DNA of 64,000 nt from DATAXP01 sp963708675 (lineage in GTDB: Bacteria; Planctomycetota; Planctomycetia; Pirellulales; PNKZ01), in assembly GCA_963708675.1 (NCBI GenBank), contig CAVPTO010000003.1:2976001-3040000 (forward strand). Direction: 5' to 3'. The notes beneath the pieces are model-generated. The model had not been told where the DNA came from. It made no database searches and was given only the letters and a program-made list of their open reading frames with translations. The position numbers and the translations under genes are program-made. Each line of letters begins with the position of its first letter. Positions within the stretch are counted from its first letter, which is position 1. Shown here piece after piece: positions 18,465-28,396 of the stretch.

Positions 18465-21251
18465 TCACGGCAGGAACACGAATTCGTTGCTGTTGAACAG
18501 GACGCGGCACAACGTCTCAAGCCCGTACTCGCGGACGATGGGGCTGGCATCGCGAAGCTCCGCCTTGGTCGGCTCGCGACCGAGCGCTTGTTGATACGCT
18601 CGTCGGACTTGCTTCGCGGGTTCGTCGCCAACCTGTTTGACGACATGGTCGGCGAAAGCTTGTGATTCATCGAGCGTGAAGCGGCTGTTGAACAGGTTCA
18701 ACGCTTGCAAGGGCGTCGTGCTCTCGCGGCGGCGGGCGGTGCTCTGTCCCGCGTCGGGGCAATCAAACACGCCGAAGACGGCTTCGCGCTCGCGCCGCAC
18801 CTTGTGCGCGTAAATCATGCGCCGCAACCCGTCGCCGCGGAACGACTCCACCGGCGTGAAGCCGCTCAGGCCGCCGCGCTTGTCGAACAGGTCGAAACCC
18901 CGGCCGTGCATTTTCACGTTCAGCCGACCGCTGACGGCGAGCATCGAATCGCGAATCGATTCGGCGTCGAGCCGCCTCGAGGGATACCGCCACAGCAGTC
19001 GCACGTCGGCATCCTTGCCGGCAGCCGCGGCGTTATGCCGCGCGGACTGCCGATAAGTCGCCGACAGCACAATCCGCTTGTGCATCTGCTTCACGCTCCA
19101 CCCCGACCGCATAAACTCTTGCGCCAACCAATCGAGCAGCTCCGGATGCGTCGGCTTCATGCCGTTGCGGCCGAAGTCGCTGGGCGTTTCGACGAGGCCC
19201 GTGCCGAAGTGCCCCTGCCAGATGCGATTGACCATCACGCGAGCCGTGAGCGGGTTCTTCGCATCGGCAATCCAATCGGCGAGCACGCGGCGACGTTCCT
19301 GCTCGGCAGTGTCGTTCGACAGCGTTACCTCGCTCAGCGCGCTGGGTAGCGCGGGTGTGACTTCTTCCTTGGGCTGCTCGGGATCGCCCCGAAACAACAG
19401 GTGGATGTCGTCGGGCGCGCGAAACACACCGGCGAAAACTCTCCCCGCTCCGCGTGCCGCCGCGATCTTCGCTTCGAGCGAAGACCTTGCCTTGATCAGT
19501 GGTTTGGCTTCCTTGGCCTCGTCCTCGTTGAGGCCTTCGGTGGAGATCGTGAACGGACGCTTGTCCTTCGGGTTGAACTTCCGTCGATCGCCGGCATCGG
19601 CCACGGCGCGCCACGTGTCCGGGCTGTCTTCCACCTCGATCAGATAATCCGTGGCGAGGCGGTCGTCGTACTTCCCTTCGCGGTCGCGGCCCCAGACGAC
19701 ACGTTCGATCGTCTGCTCTCGTGCGAATTCAACAACGACCCAGCCACGGCCCTTCTCGTTCGACATCCAGCTGCGCGAGTTGCCGTACAGCCCATCGTTC
19801 ACGTGCTTCAAGTCATGACGATCGGCGACGATGATGCTGCCCGAGGCAGTGGCCGTCGCTCCCTGGTCGGCCAGCGCGACGTTGTCGCCGTCGGTGTTGA
19901 AGACTTCGAGCTCGTCGATGCACGGCTCGCGATTGTTCGTCTCAAGGATGGTGAAGCGGAGACGCTTCGTCTTCACCGGTGCGAATCGATCCACGTTCTC
20001 GCGGCCATTCAACATCGCGCGATTTGCGCCCGACTTGGCCAGCGGAACGAATCGCGCGAGCTGCTTGTCGACGTCGGCAAGTTGCATCTTGAGTTGTTGC
20101 AACTGCTCACGCGCCGCGACGGCCTCGGGCGTAAGCAGGTCGCGTTCCTGATACTCCACACCGGCAACGAAGGCTTGCATCGAGTAGTAGTCGCGGGCCG
20201 TGATTGGGTCGAACTTGTGATCGTGGCAACGCGCACAGCCGATGCTCAGCCCAAGGAACGTCTGGCCGATGTTCATCATGATCTCGTCGAGCGAATCCTG
20301 CCGAGCCAGTCGTTTGGAAGGCGCGTCCTTGCCAATTTGTCCCGACAGCAATACTGAGGCGGTGACGAGGAACCCGGTCGCCGCGTCCTTGCCCAGCGCG
20401 TCGCCCACGATCTGCTCGCGAATGAATTGGTCGTAGGGTGTGTCGCTGTTGAAGGCGTCGATGACGTAGTCGCGGTAAGGCCAGGCGTTGGGCCGTTCCG
20501 TGTTCACTTCAAATCCGTGCGTGTCGGCATAGCGCACCACGTCGAGCCAGTGCTGGGCCCAGCGTTCGCCGTAGCGAGGCGACTTCAACAGCTGGGCGAC
20601 GACGCGCTCGTAGGCCGAATCGCGGGAGTCCGAATCGCTGGAATCCTCGACAAACTCGGCGACTTGCTCCGGCGTGGGCGGAAGGCCTGTGAGGTCAAGC
20701 GTTACGCGCCGCAACCAGGTGACGCGGTCGGCCTCGGCCGAAGGATGCAGCCCTTCCTTCTCCAGCCGAGCGAGGACGAAGCGGTCCAGCTCGCCTCGCG
20801 GCCACTCCGTGTCTTGTGTCGTGGGCGGACTGGGGTGCGTCAGCGGCTTGAAGCTCCAGTGGTCGCGTTTGTCTTCGAGCTTGGCGATATCGACGCCATC
20901 GGGCCACGCCGCCCCCTCGTTCACCCACGTCGTCAGCACGGCGATCTCGGCCGTCGAAAGCCGTTCGCCCTCGGGGGGCATCCGCAGATCCGCGTTCTCG
21001 TCGGCCACGAATTGAATGAGTGGGCTGTCAGCGGCCTTGCCGGCGATGATGCTCGGACCGTAGGCTTCGCCGCCCTTGAACGCTTCCGACTTGATATCCA
21101 ACCGGAAGTCGCTCTTCTGCTTCGCTTCGCCGTGACACGAGTAGCAGTGCTTCTCGAAAATCGGTCGCACTTCGCGGACGAAATCGACCGTGGCGGCATC
21201 GACCCGCGAAGCCCCGACGAACAGGCAGACGATTATCACGACGCGATTCAT
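18465..21251 (-). CDS. PSCyt1-DUF1549-DUF1553 planctomycete cytochrome protein
   Basis: A 928-residue exported protein with signal peptide MNRVVIIVCLFVGASRVDA. A PSCyt1 cytochrome c domain (about 25-125; heme motif CYSCHGEAKQK) is followed by DUF1549 (about 150-360: LDRFVLARLEKEGL, DLTGLPPTPEQV, YGERWAQHWLDVVRYADT, IGCARCHDHKFDPI, a second CxxCH). A carbohydrate-binding-like insert (about 420-590) with a discoidin/F5-8-type flavour (RLRFTILETNNREPCIDELE) follows, then DUF1553 (about 640-900: NPLTARVMVNRIWQGHFG, GLVETPSDFG). These proteins are thought to be periplasmic electron-transfer or polysaccharide-processing enzymes, but none has a proven reaction. It overlaps the preceding gene by ATGA and is translationally coupled. 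Confidence 0.92.
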   Translation of the reverse strand: MNRVVIIVCLFVGASRVDAATVDFVREVRPIFEKHCYSCHGEAKQKSDFRLDIKSEAFKGGEAYGPSIIAGKAADSPLIQFVADENADLRMPPEGERLSTAEIAVLTTWVNEGAAWPDGVDIAKLEDKRDHWSFKPLTHPSPPTTQDTEWPRGELDRFVLARLEKEGLHPSAEADRVTWLRRVTLDLTGLPPTPEQVAEFVEDSSDSDSRDSAYERVVAQLLKSPRYGERWAQHWLDVVRYADTHGFEVNTERPNAWPYRDYVIDAFNSDTPYDQFIREQIVGDALGKDAATGFLVTASVLLSGQIGKDAPSKRLARQDSLDEIMMNIGQTFLGLSIGCARCHDHKFDPITARDYYSMQAFVAGVEYQERDLLTPEAVAAREQLQQLKMQLADVDKQLARFVPLAKSGANRAMLNGRENVDRFAPVKTKRLRFTILETNNREPCIDELEVFNTDGDNVALADQGATATASGSIIVADRHDLKHVNDGLYGNSRSWMSNEKGRGWVVVEFAREQTIERVVWGRDREGKYDDRLATDYLIEVEDSPDTWRAVADAGDRRKFNPKDKRPFTISTEGLNEDEAKEAKPLIKARSSLEAKIAAARGAGRVFAGVFRAPDDIHLLFRGDPEQPKEEVTPALPSALSEVTLSNDTAEQERRRVLADWIADAKNPLTARVMVNRIWQGHFGTGLVETPSDFGRNGMKPTHPELLDWLAQEFMRSGWSVKQMHKRIVLSATYRQSARHNAAAAGKDADVRLLWRYPSRRLDAESIRDSMLAVSGRLNVKMHGRGFDLFDKRGGLSGFTPVESFRGDGLRRMIYAHKVRREREAVFGVFDCPDAGQSTARRRESTTPLQALNLFNSRFTLDESQAFADHVVKQVGDEPAKQVRRAYQQALGREPTKAELRDASPIVREYGLETLCRVLFNSNEFVFLP

Positions 21252-22762
21252 CGATACGGGTTCCCTGCGGCGAACAGTTCGAGCACCTCGTCGTCCGTCA
21301 TTGCCCGGCCGAGCAGCAACAGCTCATCGACTCGGCCACTCAGCTTGCGGTCGGTTCGATTCCAATTGCCGACCTGCGAGGCGCCGAGCCGCGCGGCGTG
21401 CGCGACTTGCTGACGTGACTCACTGTCGAGCTGGCCGTTCAGGTAGAAACGAACCGTGCGTTGGCTCGCGTCGTAGACCGTCGCCAAGTGCATCCAACGC
21501 CCCTGCTCGGGGAGCACCGATGTGCGCGAGTCGGGATAGCCGTTGCGCTCGACCGATCCGGGCGCCAGCGTGTTGCCGTAGAGCGCCAGGCGCATCGTCG
21601 CGTTACGAGTCACCATCCAGTGGACCTGGCCGGGATTGCTCTTGTCCCAGCCGTCGGTATGCAACAGCGATTGATATGGATCGCCGAGTCGATCGAGTCG
21701 CACCCATGCCGCCAATGTCAACTGCGGCCATTCACGATCGCCGCCGACGTCGAGCGTCATGTGATCTCCGACGCTGACGAACTCCGGCGCTCGCGAACCC
21801 GGCCAGCGACCTTGCACCATGCGGTACTGCCCGTCCGGAAGGTCGGACTCGAAATCGAACAGCGCAATCAGTGCCGGATCAGCTCGCAGCTTGTTCACGG
21901 CATCGACCTGCCGCGCCGGCTGCCGCAAGCTCAGTCCCGCATGCAAGGCGGCAAATTCGTCCGGTCGGATGAAAGCGGCAGACCGCAGCTCTCGCCGCGT
22001 GCTTGCCTGACCGTTCAAGGTCAGTGCTTCGCCGTCATGCAAGCTTTGCACCGTCCCGCCGCGGTCAGGGTGCGCTACCACTTCTCCTTGAAACACGTGA
22101 ATCTCGGCCGCGCTGCCAACCGGCACATCGATGCCGAATTTCGTCCCCAGGTCGACCGCCTCTCCGGTCGGCGTCACGACCGTAAAACCCTTGGCCGTCG
22201 CCGGCACGTCGGCCGCCAGGCGACCTCGCTCGAGATGCAGCCGTTGAGCAGATTCAAACCAGAACCTGGCCGGGGCCTCGATCACCAGACGCGCCCCGCG
22301 AGCCGTCTCGACTTCCACCGTGCCACCGGCGATTTCATATCGACCACTTCGCAACACGGCCCCCTCGGCCAATTCTGCAACCCCTGCCGAGCTGCGGACT
22401 CGGGCAAACTCAGGCCGATCGGCCTGCAACCTCCAGAAGGCCGTCGCCATCAGCATGACACTGGCCGCCGCCAACAACACCCAGCGCGTCACGGAAACTC
22501 GGCGAGCGCTCAATGGAAGCGAACGTTCGAGAGCGACGTCGCTAGTAAGGTCACCTCTCGGCCCAACGCTTTGCGGAACGTTCAATCCGCGGTCTGCGAA
22601 GCCGGCCGCCAATGCGGAGTCGAGATTCAGCACATCAATCAACAATTGACGCGCATCGGCATCCTGGCGTAGTTGGCCGCTGAGTCGTTTCACATCGGCA
22701 GCGGAGACCTGTCCGCTGACGTATCGTTGCACCGCTTGCTCGAAATCAAGATTCTCGCTCAC
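21248..22762 (-). CDS. membrane FecR-like anti-sigma protein with LamG/concanavalin lectin domain
   Basis: 504 residues. A cytoplasmic N-terminus (MSENLDFEQAVQRYVSGQVS, about 1-85) resembles anti-sigma sensors. One membrane helix follows (about 91-108, WVLLAAASVMLMATAFW). Next is a FecR-type periplasmic domain (about 130-235: GTVEVETARGARLVIEAPA, GEAVDLGTKFGIDV, IHVFQGEV) and a LamG/concanavalin-like lectin domain (about 290-495: LTLAAWVRLDR, RWMHLATVYDASQRTVRFYL, GRVDELLLLGRAMTDDEV). It sits between an ECF sigma gene (4-base ATGA overlap) and the PSCyt1 gene, so it probably senses an external glycan and releases the sigma factor. Confidence 0.85.
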   Translation of the reverse strand: MSENLDFEQAVQRYVSGQVSAADVKRLSGQLRQDADARQLLIDVLNLDSALAAGFADRGLNVPQSVGPRGDLTSDVALERSLPLSARRVSVTRWVLLAAASVMLMATAFWRLQADRPEFARVRSSAGVAELAEGAVLRSGRYEIAGGTVEVETARGARLVIEAPARFWFESAQRLHLERGRLAADVPATAKGFTVVTPTGEAVDLGTKFGIDVPVGSAAEIHVFQGEVVAHPDRGGTVQSLHDGEALTLNGQASTRRELRSAAFIRPDEFAALHAGLSLRQPARQVDAVNKLRADPALIALFDFESDLPDGQYRMVQGRWPGSRAPEFVSVGDHMTLDVGGDREWPQLTLAAWVRLDRLGDPYQSLLHTDGWDKSNPGQVHWMVTRNATMRLALYGNTLAPGSVERNGYPDSRTSVLPEQGRWMHLATVYDASQRTVRFYLNGQLDSESRQQVAHAARLGASQVGNWNRTDRKLSGRVDELLLLGRAMTDDEVLELFAAGNPYR

Positions 22763-23304
22763 GATGATGTTCCCGTTCTCAGTTCACGCGTGATGCAGTC
22801 GAGCAGCATCTGGCGGATCCGATACAGCCACTGATAGAAACCGCCAACTGACCGACCACTTCCTGCCGCGACTTCGTGCATCTTGGCCGTGGGATCGTAT
22901 GCATGGGACAAAAGGTCACGGTCCGTCGCAGGCATCTTGTCCAAGCATTGCTCAAGTGCTTCTCGTTGCTGCTGCATCCGGTGCTCACACGCGAGCGACT
23001 GTTCGGCAATGAGATCGACAACGTCGCTGTCTAGTACCAAGCGGTCGCGGGCCTTGTCGCGCAACCAGGCCAACGCTTTGAATCGCGCAATGCCGCAGGC
23101 CCAGGCGTTGAAGTTGGTTCCTTCACGAAACTCGTCGAATTTTTCCCAAAGCACGATCGCTACTTCCTGCATCACGTCGTCCGCATCTGCACGCGACGGC
23201 ACCAACTTGCGCACGAACGCCCTCACGGCCAACTCGTGCGTCGTAAACGTTCGAAGGAATTCGGAGTGGCGATCGCGCCTCGAGTTGCCCATGTGGCTCG
23301 TCAT
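22759..23304 (-). CDS. ECF-family RNA polymerase sigma factor (planctomycete/verrucomicrobial type)
   Basis: About 181 residues. Region 2 (LVPSRADADDVMQEVAIVLW, NFNAWACGIARFKAL) binds polymerase and the -10 element. Region 4 (ALEQCLDKMPATDRDLLSHA, then RSVGGFYQWLYRIRQMLLDC) is the -35-reading HTH typical of the Rhodopirellula/Verrucomicrobium sigma-70 group. I place the start at ATG 23304; a TTG at 23313 would add three residues. It is the first gene of a four-gene operon (sigma, FecR-LamG, PSCyt1/DUF1553, DUF1501) with ATGA overlaps at the first two junctions. Confidence 0.9.
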   Translation of the reverse strand: MTSHMGNSRRDRHSEFLRTFTTHELAVRAFVRKLVPSRADADDVMQEVAIVLWEKFDEFREGTNFNAWACGIARFKALAWLRDKARDRLVLDSDVVDLIAEQSLACEHRMQQQREALEQCLDKMPATDRDLLSHAYDPTAKMHEVAAGSGRSVGGFYQWLYRIRQMLLDCITRELRTGTSS

Positions 23305-23361
23305 ATCTACCAATTCCGCCGCCGACCGAATTTTTACGGCCCCATTGCAATTAAATTCCGG

Positions 23362-23711
23362 GTTGGACCTGACGGCAACGATTCTCGCGCTTGCGGAGCT
23401 TCGCCTGAAAAGGATCGACCACTCGGCGGCACCGACCTGTTACCCTTGCTGCGTGGCGAACAACCGCCGCAAGAACGAACGTTCTCCTGGGGCTTGTGAC
23501 AGAAAGATCGTCATCAGAACGCGATGCGCCGCGGCGCTCGCACTATGTGCTCGGCGGAACACCACCGCTACTGTTCGACTTGGAGTCGGATCCCGGCGAA
23601 TGGACCGATCTGGGATGTTGCCACCCGAAAGAGCTGCGTGAATTGGAGGCGCTTTTGGCGGCATGGGAAGCAGAACGGGCCACGCAACCGCCTCCTGTGC
23701 TAGTACGTTGA
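23362..23711 (+). pseudogene. C-terminal remnant of an arylsulfatase
   Basis: Across three frames one can read LDLTATILAL, then ASPEKDRPLGGTDLLPLLRG and TFSWGL, then HYVLGGTPPLLFDLESDPG and KELRELEALLAAWEAE. This is the conserved C-terminal order of formylglycine-dependent sulfatases (DLxPTIL, RPLDGxxLLPLL, LFDLxxDPGE, LxxLLxxWE). The catalytic N-terminal part is absent and at least two frameshifts are present, so it is a dead fragment. It lies between the sigma operon (minus) and the DUF1552 operon (plus). The 270 bases after it hold nothing recognisable. Confidence 0.75.
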
Positions 23712-23980
23712 TGAAATGGGCGGCGAGTGCCGACCAATTGTCGCAAGGCCCCGTCAATAAATTCGTTGCGGCAATTGCTTGATGCGCTTAGAAATAATGA
23801 CGAGCCGTCGAGCGTCAAGCCTAGTATCCCCGCCTGCCTTACCACGCCTGTGGCCGTAGTTGCCCGCCTTATACGCAGGCCTACGGCAGTGCCTGTTGGA
23901 ATTTCTCGATTCTCAACAGGAGTGGCTCACCGATGATCGCACATTGCGACAACTGACCGACGAATTCGCCGAAGGATCCC

Positions 23981-25303
23981 ATGATGCTCAACCGTCGAGA
24001 ATGGCTGCAAGAAGTGGCGATCGGTTCCGGCGCGGCAATCGGTCTCTCACTTGATTCCCAACGTCTCATGGCAGCGCCGGCCGGCACCGGGTCGCCGAAG
24101 CGAATCGTTTTCTTTCTACAGAATCAAGGGTTCGATCCGGCGACTTGTATTCCAGAGGGCATGACCCGCAGCGGTTCGCTGGCGAAGGCTCGGCTTCCCG
24201 AGCCCATTGAGGCGCTCGAGCCTTACAAGGAGCGGCTGCACATCATCAACGGTTTGCATGGCATGCACACCAGCCCGTCGCACAGCGCGTTCTTTGGTGC
24301 GCTCGGCGGTTATCGAGGCGGCGATGGTACGCCCCCCAGCGCGTCGACGATCGATTACGAGCTGAGCAAGGTCATGCCACAGACACTTCTGCCGCATTTG
24401 TGCATCGGCATGGATTCGATCGAGAACATGACGGCCAAGCCCACGATTGCGACGCTGTCCGCCAGCGGCGCAGGGAAGCCGATCTTCATGTATTCCGATC
24501 CGAATCAGCTGTATCAATTGCTCTACGGAGGCATTTCCTCCGGCGACATCCGACTTCGGCACGAAGCGCAATCGAATGTGCTCAATCAGATCGCAACACT
24601 GGCCGCCGAAAAGGGCCGCTCGTTACCGACGAGCGATGGCGAGCGCTACGGACGGTACATCCAGGGTTTCCGAGATATGAACGGCCTGCGCGATCGCCTC
24701 GACACTGTCGCCGATCATTTGCGCAAGTTCGCCCCGAACGTCGACGATCGCTATACCGCGCCAAAATTCGAAACCGACTGGCACGATGTGCTGCTCGATC
24801 TCGGCATCTCGGCGCTCGCGTCGGGGGTCACCAATACGCTGACCATCGGTTCAGGGCGTGGCGAGATCTTCGGCGCTTGGAAAGGAATCGGCGTCGAACA
24901 ACAGGGACACAACCTGGGGCACATGACGCAGCCGGGCAATCCTATCTGGATCAAGATTCGCCAGTACAACAGCCGCATGCTGGTGCGGATCATGCAAGCC
25001 TTGGAAAGCGTGCCCGAAGGCAACGGCACCATGATGGACAACACGTTGATCGTCTATACGAGCAACAACGCCGACAAGCAGCACACCACCGGCGCTACCT
25101 GGCCGGTGATTCTACTGGGCAACTGCGGAGGCGTTTTCAAAACAGGCCGGTTCACGCAGCTGGACGGCACGCGACCAATCAATGCGCTCTACACAACCTT
25201 GCTACGCGCCGCCGGTCAAAACGTCGATCGATTCAACATGACTGAACCGTTCGCGCGCCGGTTCGACGTGGGCACCGGGCCGCTCAAGGAAGTCCTTGCA
25301 TGA
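23981..25303 (+). CDS. DUF1552 protein, secreted
   Basis: 440 residues starting MMLNRREWLQEVAIGSGAAIG, a short leader with an Arg pair like Tat-exported planctomycete proteins; GAAGGA lies seven bases upstream. The body matches DUF1552 (KRIVFFLQNQGFDPATCIP, LHIINGLHGMHTSPSHS, STIDYELSKVM, DNTLIVYTSNNADKQHTTGA, PVILLGNCGG). DUF1552 proteins resemble DUF1501 proteins and are normally encoded beside a DUF1592 cytochrome protein, as here with an ATGA overlap (25300-25303). The function is unknown; a joint periplasmic role with the cytochrome partner is the usual inference. Confidence 0.88.
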   Translation: MMLNRREWLQEVAIGSGAAIGLSLDSQRLMAAPAGTGSPKRIVFFLQNQGFDPATCIPEGMTRSGSLAKARLPEPIEALEPYKERLHIINGLHGMHTSPSHSAFFGALGGYRGGDGTPPSASTIDYELSKVMPQTLLPHLCIGMDSIENMTAKPTIATLSASGAGKPIFMYSDPNQLYQLLYGGISSGDIRLRHEAQSNVLNQIATLAAEKGRSLPTSDGERYGRYIQGFRDMNGLRDRLDTVADHLRKFAPNVDDRYTAPKFETDWHDVLLDLGISALASGVTNTLTIGSGRGEIFGAWKGIGVEQQGHNLGHMTQPGNPIWIKIRQYNSRMLVRIMQALESVPEGNGTMMDNTLIVYTSNNADKQHTTGATWPVILLGNCGGVFKTGRFTQLDGTRPINALYTTLLRAAGQNVDRFNMTEPFARRFDVGTGPLKEVLA

Positions 25304-27754
25304 GCAGGATCGGCATTGCCTGGGCGTTGCTGATCTCGGTGGCCGTGTCATCCGCCGTTGGCGGCGAGACTTACACCCCCGGGGAAAAGAGTGACAAGAC
25401 TTTTGACGGCTTTGCCCGGCCGTTTCTGATGAGCCACTGCGTCGATTGTCACGGCGAGACGCAACCCGAAGGCAACCTTTCGCTCGGCGACCTGGGGCCC
25501 GTGGATGAAGTCAACTCGGGCATTTGGAAGAGCGTCTGGGCACAAGTCGCGTTGAAGGAGATGCCGCCGCGAGATGCCGATCAGCCGGACCTCGTTCGTC
25601 GGCTGCAGTTCTCCGACTGGATCGTCAACGAGCTGACGCGCGTCATGCATGGCAAAGGCGGATTCCAGGCACATCTCGATGCCAACAAGGGTAACTTCGT
25701 CGATCACGATCTGCTGTTCGGAACGTTGCCCGACGCCATTCATCTCCGGCCGACCTCCTCTCCTGCACGCCTGTGGCGCGTGACGCCGCAAGAGCACATC
25801 ACGCGGATCAACGAGCTGATCAACACCGAACCGGAGTTCGATCCGCAGAACCCCGGGCTTCGCACGCATGGCGACGCCGTTCCCACCAACCACGGCGGCG
25901 AGCTCAAGCTGTACTTCGGCACCGATAACATCATCTATTGGCAAGGCGGCACGGTCGCCTATGCCACGGCCGTCAAAAGCGTCCCTGCTGTTCTGGCCTC
26001 CGCGCAGTCATGGGTTGAAGAATTATCCGGACCTGTACTCCGTCAATAGCGCCGAAGCGACGCAAATCATGAGCGTTGCCGACGACACTATTCGGTACAT
26101 GGCTTACGGTCCGCTGAGTATTGCCGAGCCGTATCAAATCACGGACGATCCCAAAGACGCCGCCGAGCTGATTCAAGCTCGAGGCGATCTTCGCGGCCTC
26201 CCCACGAGCCTGCTGTATAGCAGCGAGTTCTTGCGTCCGCTGACGCCCGTCTACGACCTGATGAAAGAAGACGGGACCTCGGACGATCGCTTGCGTGCCG
26301 CGGTCGACTACCTTTTCGAATCGCTCACCCTCCGCCCGCCGACGGAACCCGAGAGCGACAAATACCTGGCGATCCTGAAACAATCCATCGACAAGCTCGG
26401 TAAAGAAGACGGCGCTGTGCTCGGTTTGTCAGCCGTCTTCCTAGATCGAGACGCGCTCTTTCGCCCGGAACTTGCCGAGCAAGGCACGCCCGATGCTGAC
26501 GATCGCGTCATGCTGCAAGACTGGGAGCTGGGGCTGGCGGTCAATCATGCGTTGCGATACCTCAAGCCGGACGAACCGCTGCGGAAGGCAATCGTCGAAG
26601 GCCGCATGCGGACTCGCGAGGATGTGCGGCGCGAAGTCGAACGAATGCTGGCCGACGACACCGTTCGAAAGCCTCGCGTATTGCAATTCTTCCGCGATTA
26701 CTTCGACTACGACCTGGGCGGCTACATTTGCAAGGACGGAAGAGCGCTGTCGCAAACGGGCGTGAGGAACAGGGGGGATTCGTACTACCGGGACATGTTC
26801 GCAGAGACCGCTAGCACCGAATGTTTGATCGAACTCATTTTGCAAGAAGACACGGACGTCCTGAAGCAGTTGCTCACGACGAATAAAGTCGTCGCGGCGA
26901 AGGTCGACAATTTTTACTTCGGCGAGCGACGCTCGGGGAAAGAAGCGGCAGCACGGGCGGCGGCAGCAAAAGGAAAGAAATCGCCGGATAAGAAGAACGA
27001 TGACTTGAAGAAGGAAGCGGAAGAAAACTTCGCTGTCGCCGAGGCCGACTTATCCGGACCGGCGATTTACGCCCGCGCGGGTCGGCGCAGTTTTGGAGGT
27101 GGGTCGCTACAGCCGGATCGCATTCTGGCCACGGCGCCGAAAGGACAACGCCTTGGCATTCTGACGCATCCGAGTTGGCTTGTTTCGCATTCCGACGCGA
27201 TGGATAACCATGCCATTCGCCGCGGCAAGTGGATTCGCGAGCGACTGCTGGGAGGCGGCATTCCCGACGTCCCGATCACCGTGGACGCGATGCTGCCTGA
27301 TGAACCCGACAACACGTTGCGCGAGCGCATGCGCGTGACCAGAGAAACGTATTGCTGGACATGCCACAAGAAAATGGACCCGCTCGGCTTGCCCTTTGAA
27401 ATGTACAACCATGCGGGCCTGTTCCGAAGAACGGAGTTCGATCAGTCGGTCGACACAACGGGCGAAATCATCGACTCCGGTGAGCCGGCGCTCGACGGCA
27501 AAGTGGCAAACGTCTTCGAGCTGATCGAAAAGCTCGCCGAAAGCAAACGTGCCGAGCAGGTTTTCGTTCGACACGCTTTTCGATTTTGGATGGGCCGTAA
27601 CGAAACCCTAAACGACGCACCCGTACTTCAAGCCGCGTACCGAGCCTACAAAGTCGGCGGCGGTAGCATCAAAGCGCTGCTCACTTCGCTCCTTACCTCC
27701 GATGCATTTCTCTACCGCACCCGCAATGAGCCGGGCTTAACAAGCGCAAACTGA
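25300..27754 (+). CDS. PSCyt1-DUF1592-DUF1588-DUF1585 cytochrome protein, frameshifted
   Basis: About 818 residues. Signal peptide MSRIGIAWALLISVAVSSAVG, then a cytochrome c motif MSHCVDCHGETQPEG (about 44-58). The second part (PTEPESDKYLAILKQSIDKL, LQDWELGLAVNHALRYLKP, RVLQFFRDYFDYD, RLGILTHPSWLVSHSDAMDN, TYCWTCHKKMDPLGLPFEMY, FVRHAFRFWMGRN) carries the DUF1592, DUF1588 (with a second CxxCH) and DUF1585 blocks. The frame changes at a CGCGC run (26001-26005); adding one CG pair gives a continuous ASARSHGLKNYPDL. An Ala/Lys-rich linker (AAARAAAAKGKKSPDKKNDD) occurs near residue 560. It partners the overlapping DUF1552 gene. Confidence 0.87.
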
Positions 27755-27771
27755 ATTGTCGCCACCTCGGC

Positions 27772-28044
27772 GCGACACATCGAAGCATCTCATTAGATGC
27801 AGGGTGCCCGAATCGTGCAGCCTGCGCGATCGGCCTTAAAAGCGGCGACGGGATTTGAACTCGGCAACCTCGTGCCGGATTAAGAGCTCGTGCGATTCAC
27901 AACGTTGGGCCATCAAGTTCAGCTAACGTTTGAACTTTGGCGTCCTGCGCAAGAATCCGCCGCAAATACTTGGCGTCAAACAAAAAACGGCTCGCCGCAA
28001 TACAACGCGACGAGCCGTCCATGTTCAAAGTCGGGGCGACAGGA
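27772..28044 (+). repeat. dispersed repeat A, copy 1 (273 bp, tRNA-like ends and terminator)
   Basis: Collinear and gap-free with 59422-59694, with 20 differences in 273 bases by hand count. Read on the minus strand it begins with a tRNA acceptor-end-like TCCTGTCGCCCCGAC and then a terminator hairpin (CGGCTCGTCGCG ... GGCGAGCCG followed by TTTTTTG). Near its other end is a degenerate tRNA-like segment with GAGTTCAAATCCCGTCGCC. It joins repeat B directly through the shared core GTCGGGGCGACAGGA at 28030-28044. Confidence 0.85.
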
Positions 28045-28157
28045 CGCCAATTGAACTTTTCTTGCATGGTTTGGCAAACTGGGAAGCTTCGATTAGTGAA
28101 TCGTTATCGCAAGCATGAGCCACCTGCAACACGGATCAGCGTGGTCGATTTGACCGA
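28031..28157 (+). repeat. dispersed repeat B, copy 2 (diverged)
   Basis: Shares the core TCGGGGCGACAGGA, CCAATTGAACTTTT, ACTGGGAAG, AATCGTTATCGCAAGCATGA and CGGATCAGCGTGGTCGATTTGACC with copies at 16735 and 49349 but has more substitutions, including within the inverted arms. It is fused head-on to repeat A copy 1. The ~240 bases from here to the MEDS gene contain no other feature I can support. Confidence 0.75.
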
Positions 28158-28396
28158 AGGGGTTGGAATCCTTCGCGAGCATCGCTCAGTTGCATAATTA
28201 GCTCAGTCCCCCCGCCAGAAACGTAGACATGTCCCTTGCCGTAGGCAGCCATCCCCAAGAACGATTGGCAGATGGTGTCCTACCTCGGATGGGCTACAAT
28301 GCCTGCTCTCTTCAGGCGGTTGCCTCTGCGCGGTCCTTTCCGTCCACCGCCTGACCGCGCGGTTGATGGAAAGTTCTTCGGCTGCAGGGAGAAGAC

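Noticed and set aside
19401..20357. Plus-strand frame of 318 codons opposite the PSCyt1/DUF1553 gene, and a similar 403-codon one opposite the FecR-LamG gene
   Set aside because: High-GC antisense shadows; the minus-strand genes have clear domains and coupled starts.
27930..28118. Frames ending in RGDRTPIELFL... (also near 16.7 and 49.4 kb)
   Set aside because: They are translations of repeat B starting from the tRNA-end core; the same peptide appears at unrelated places with no conserved upstream part.
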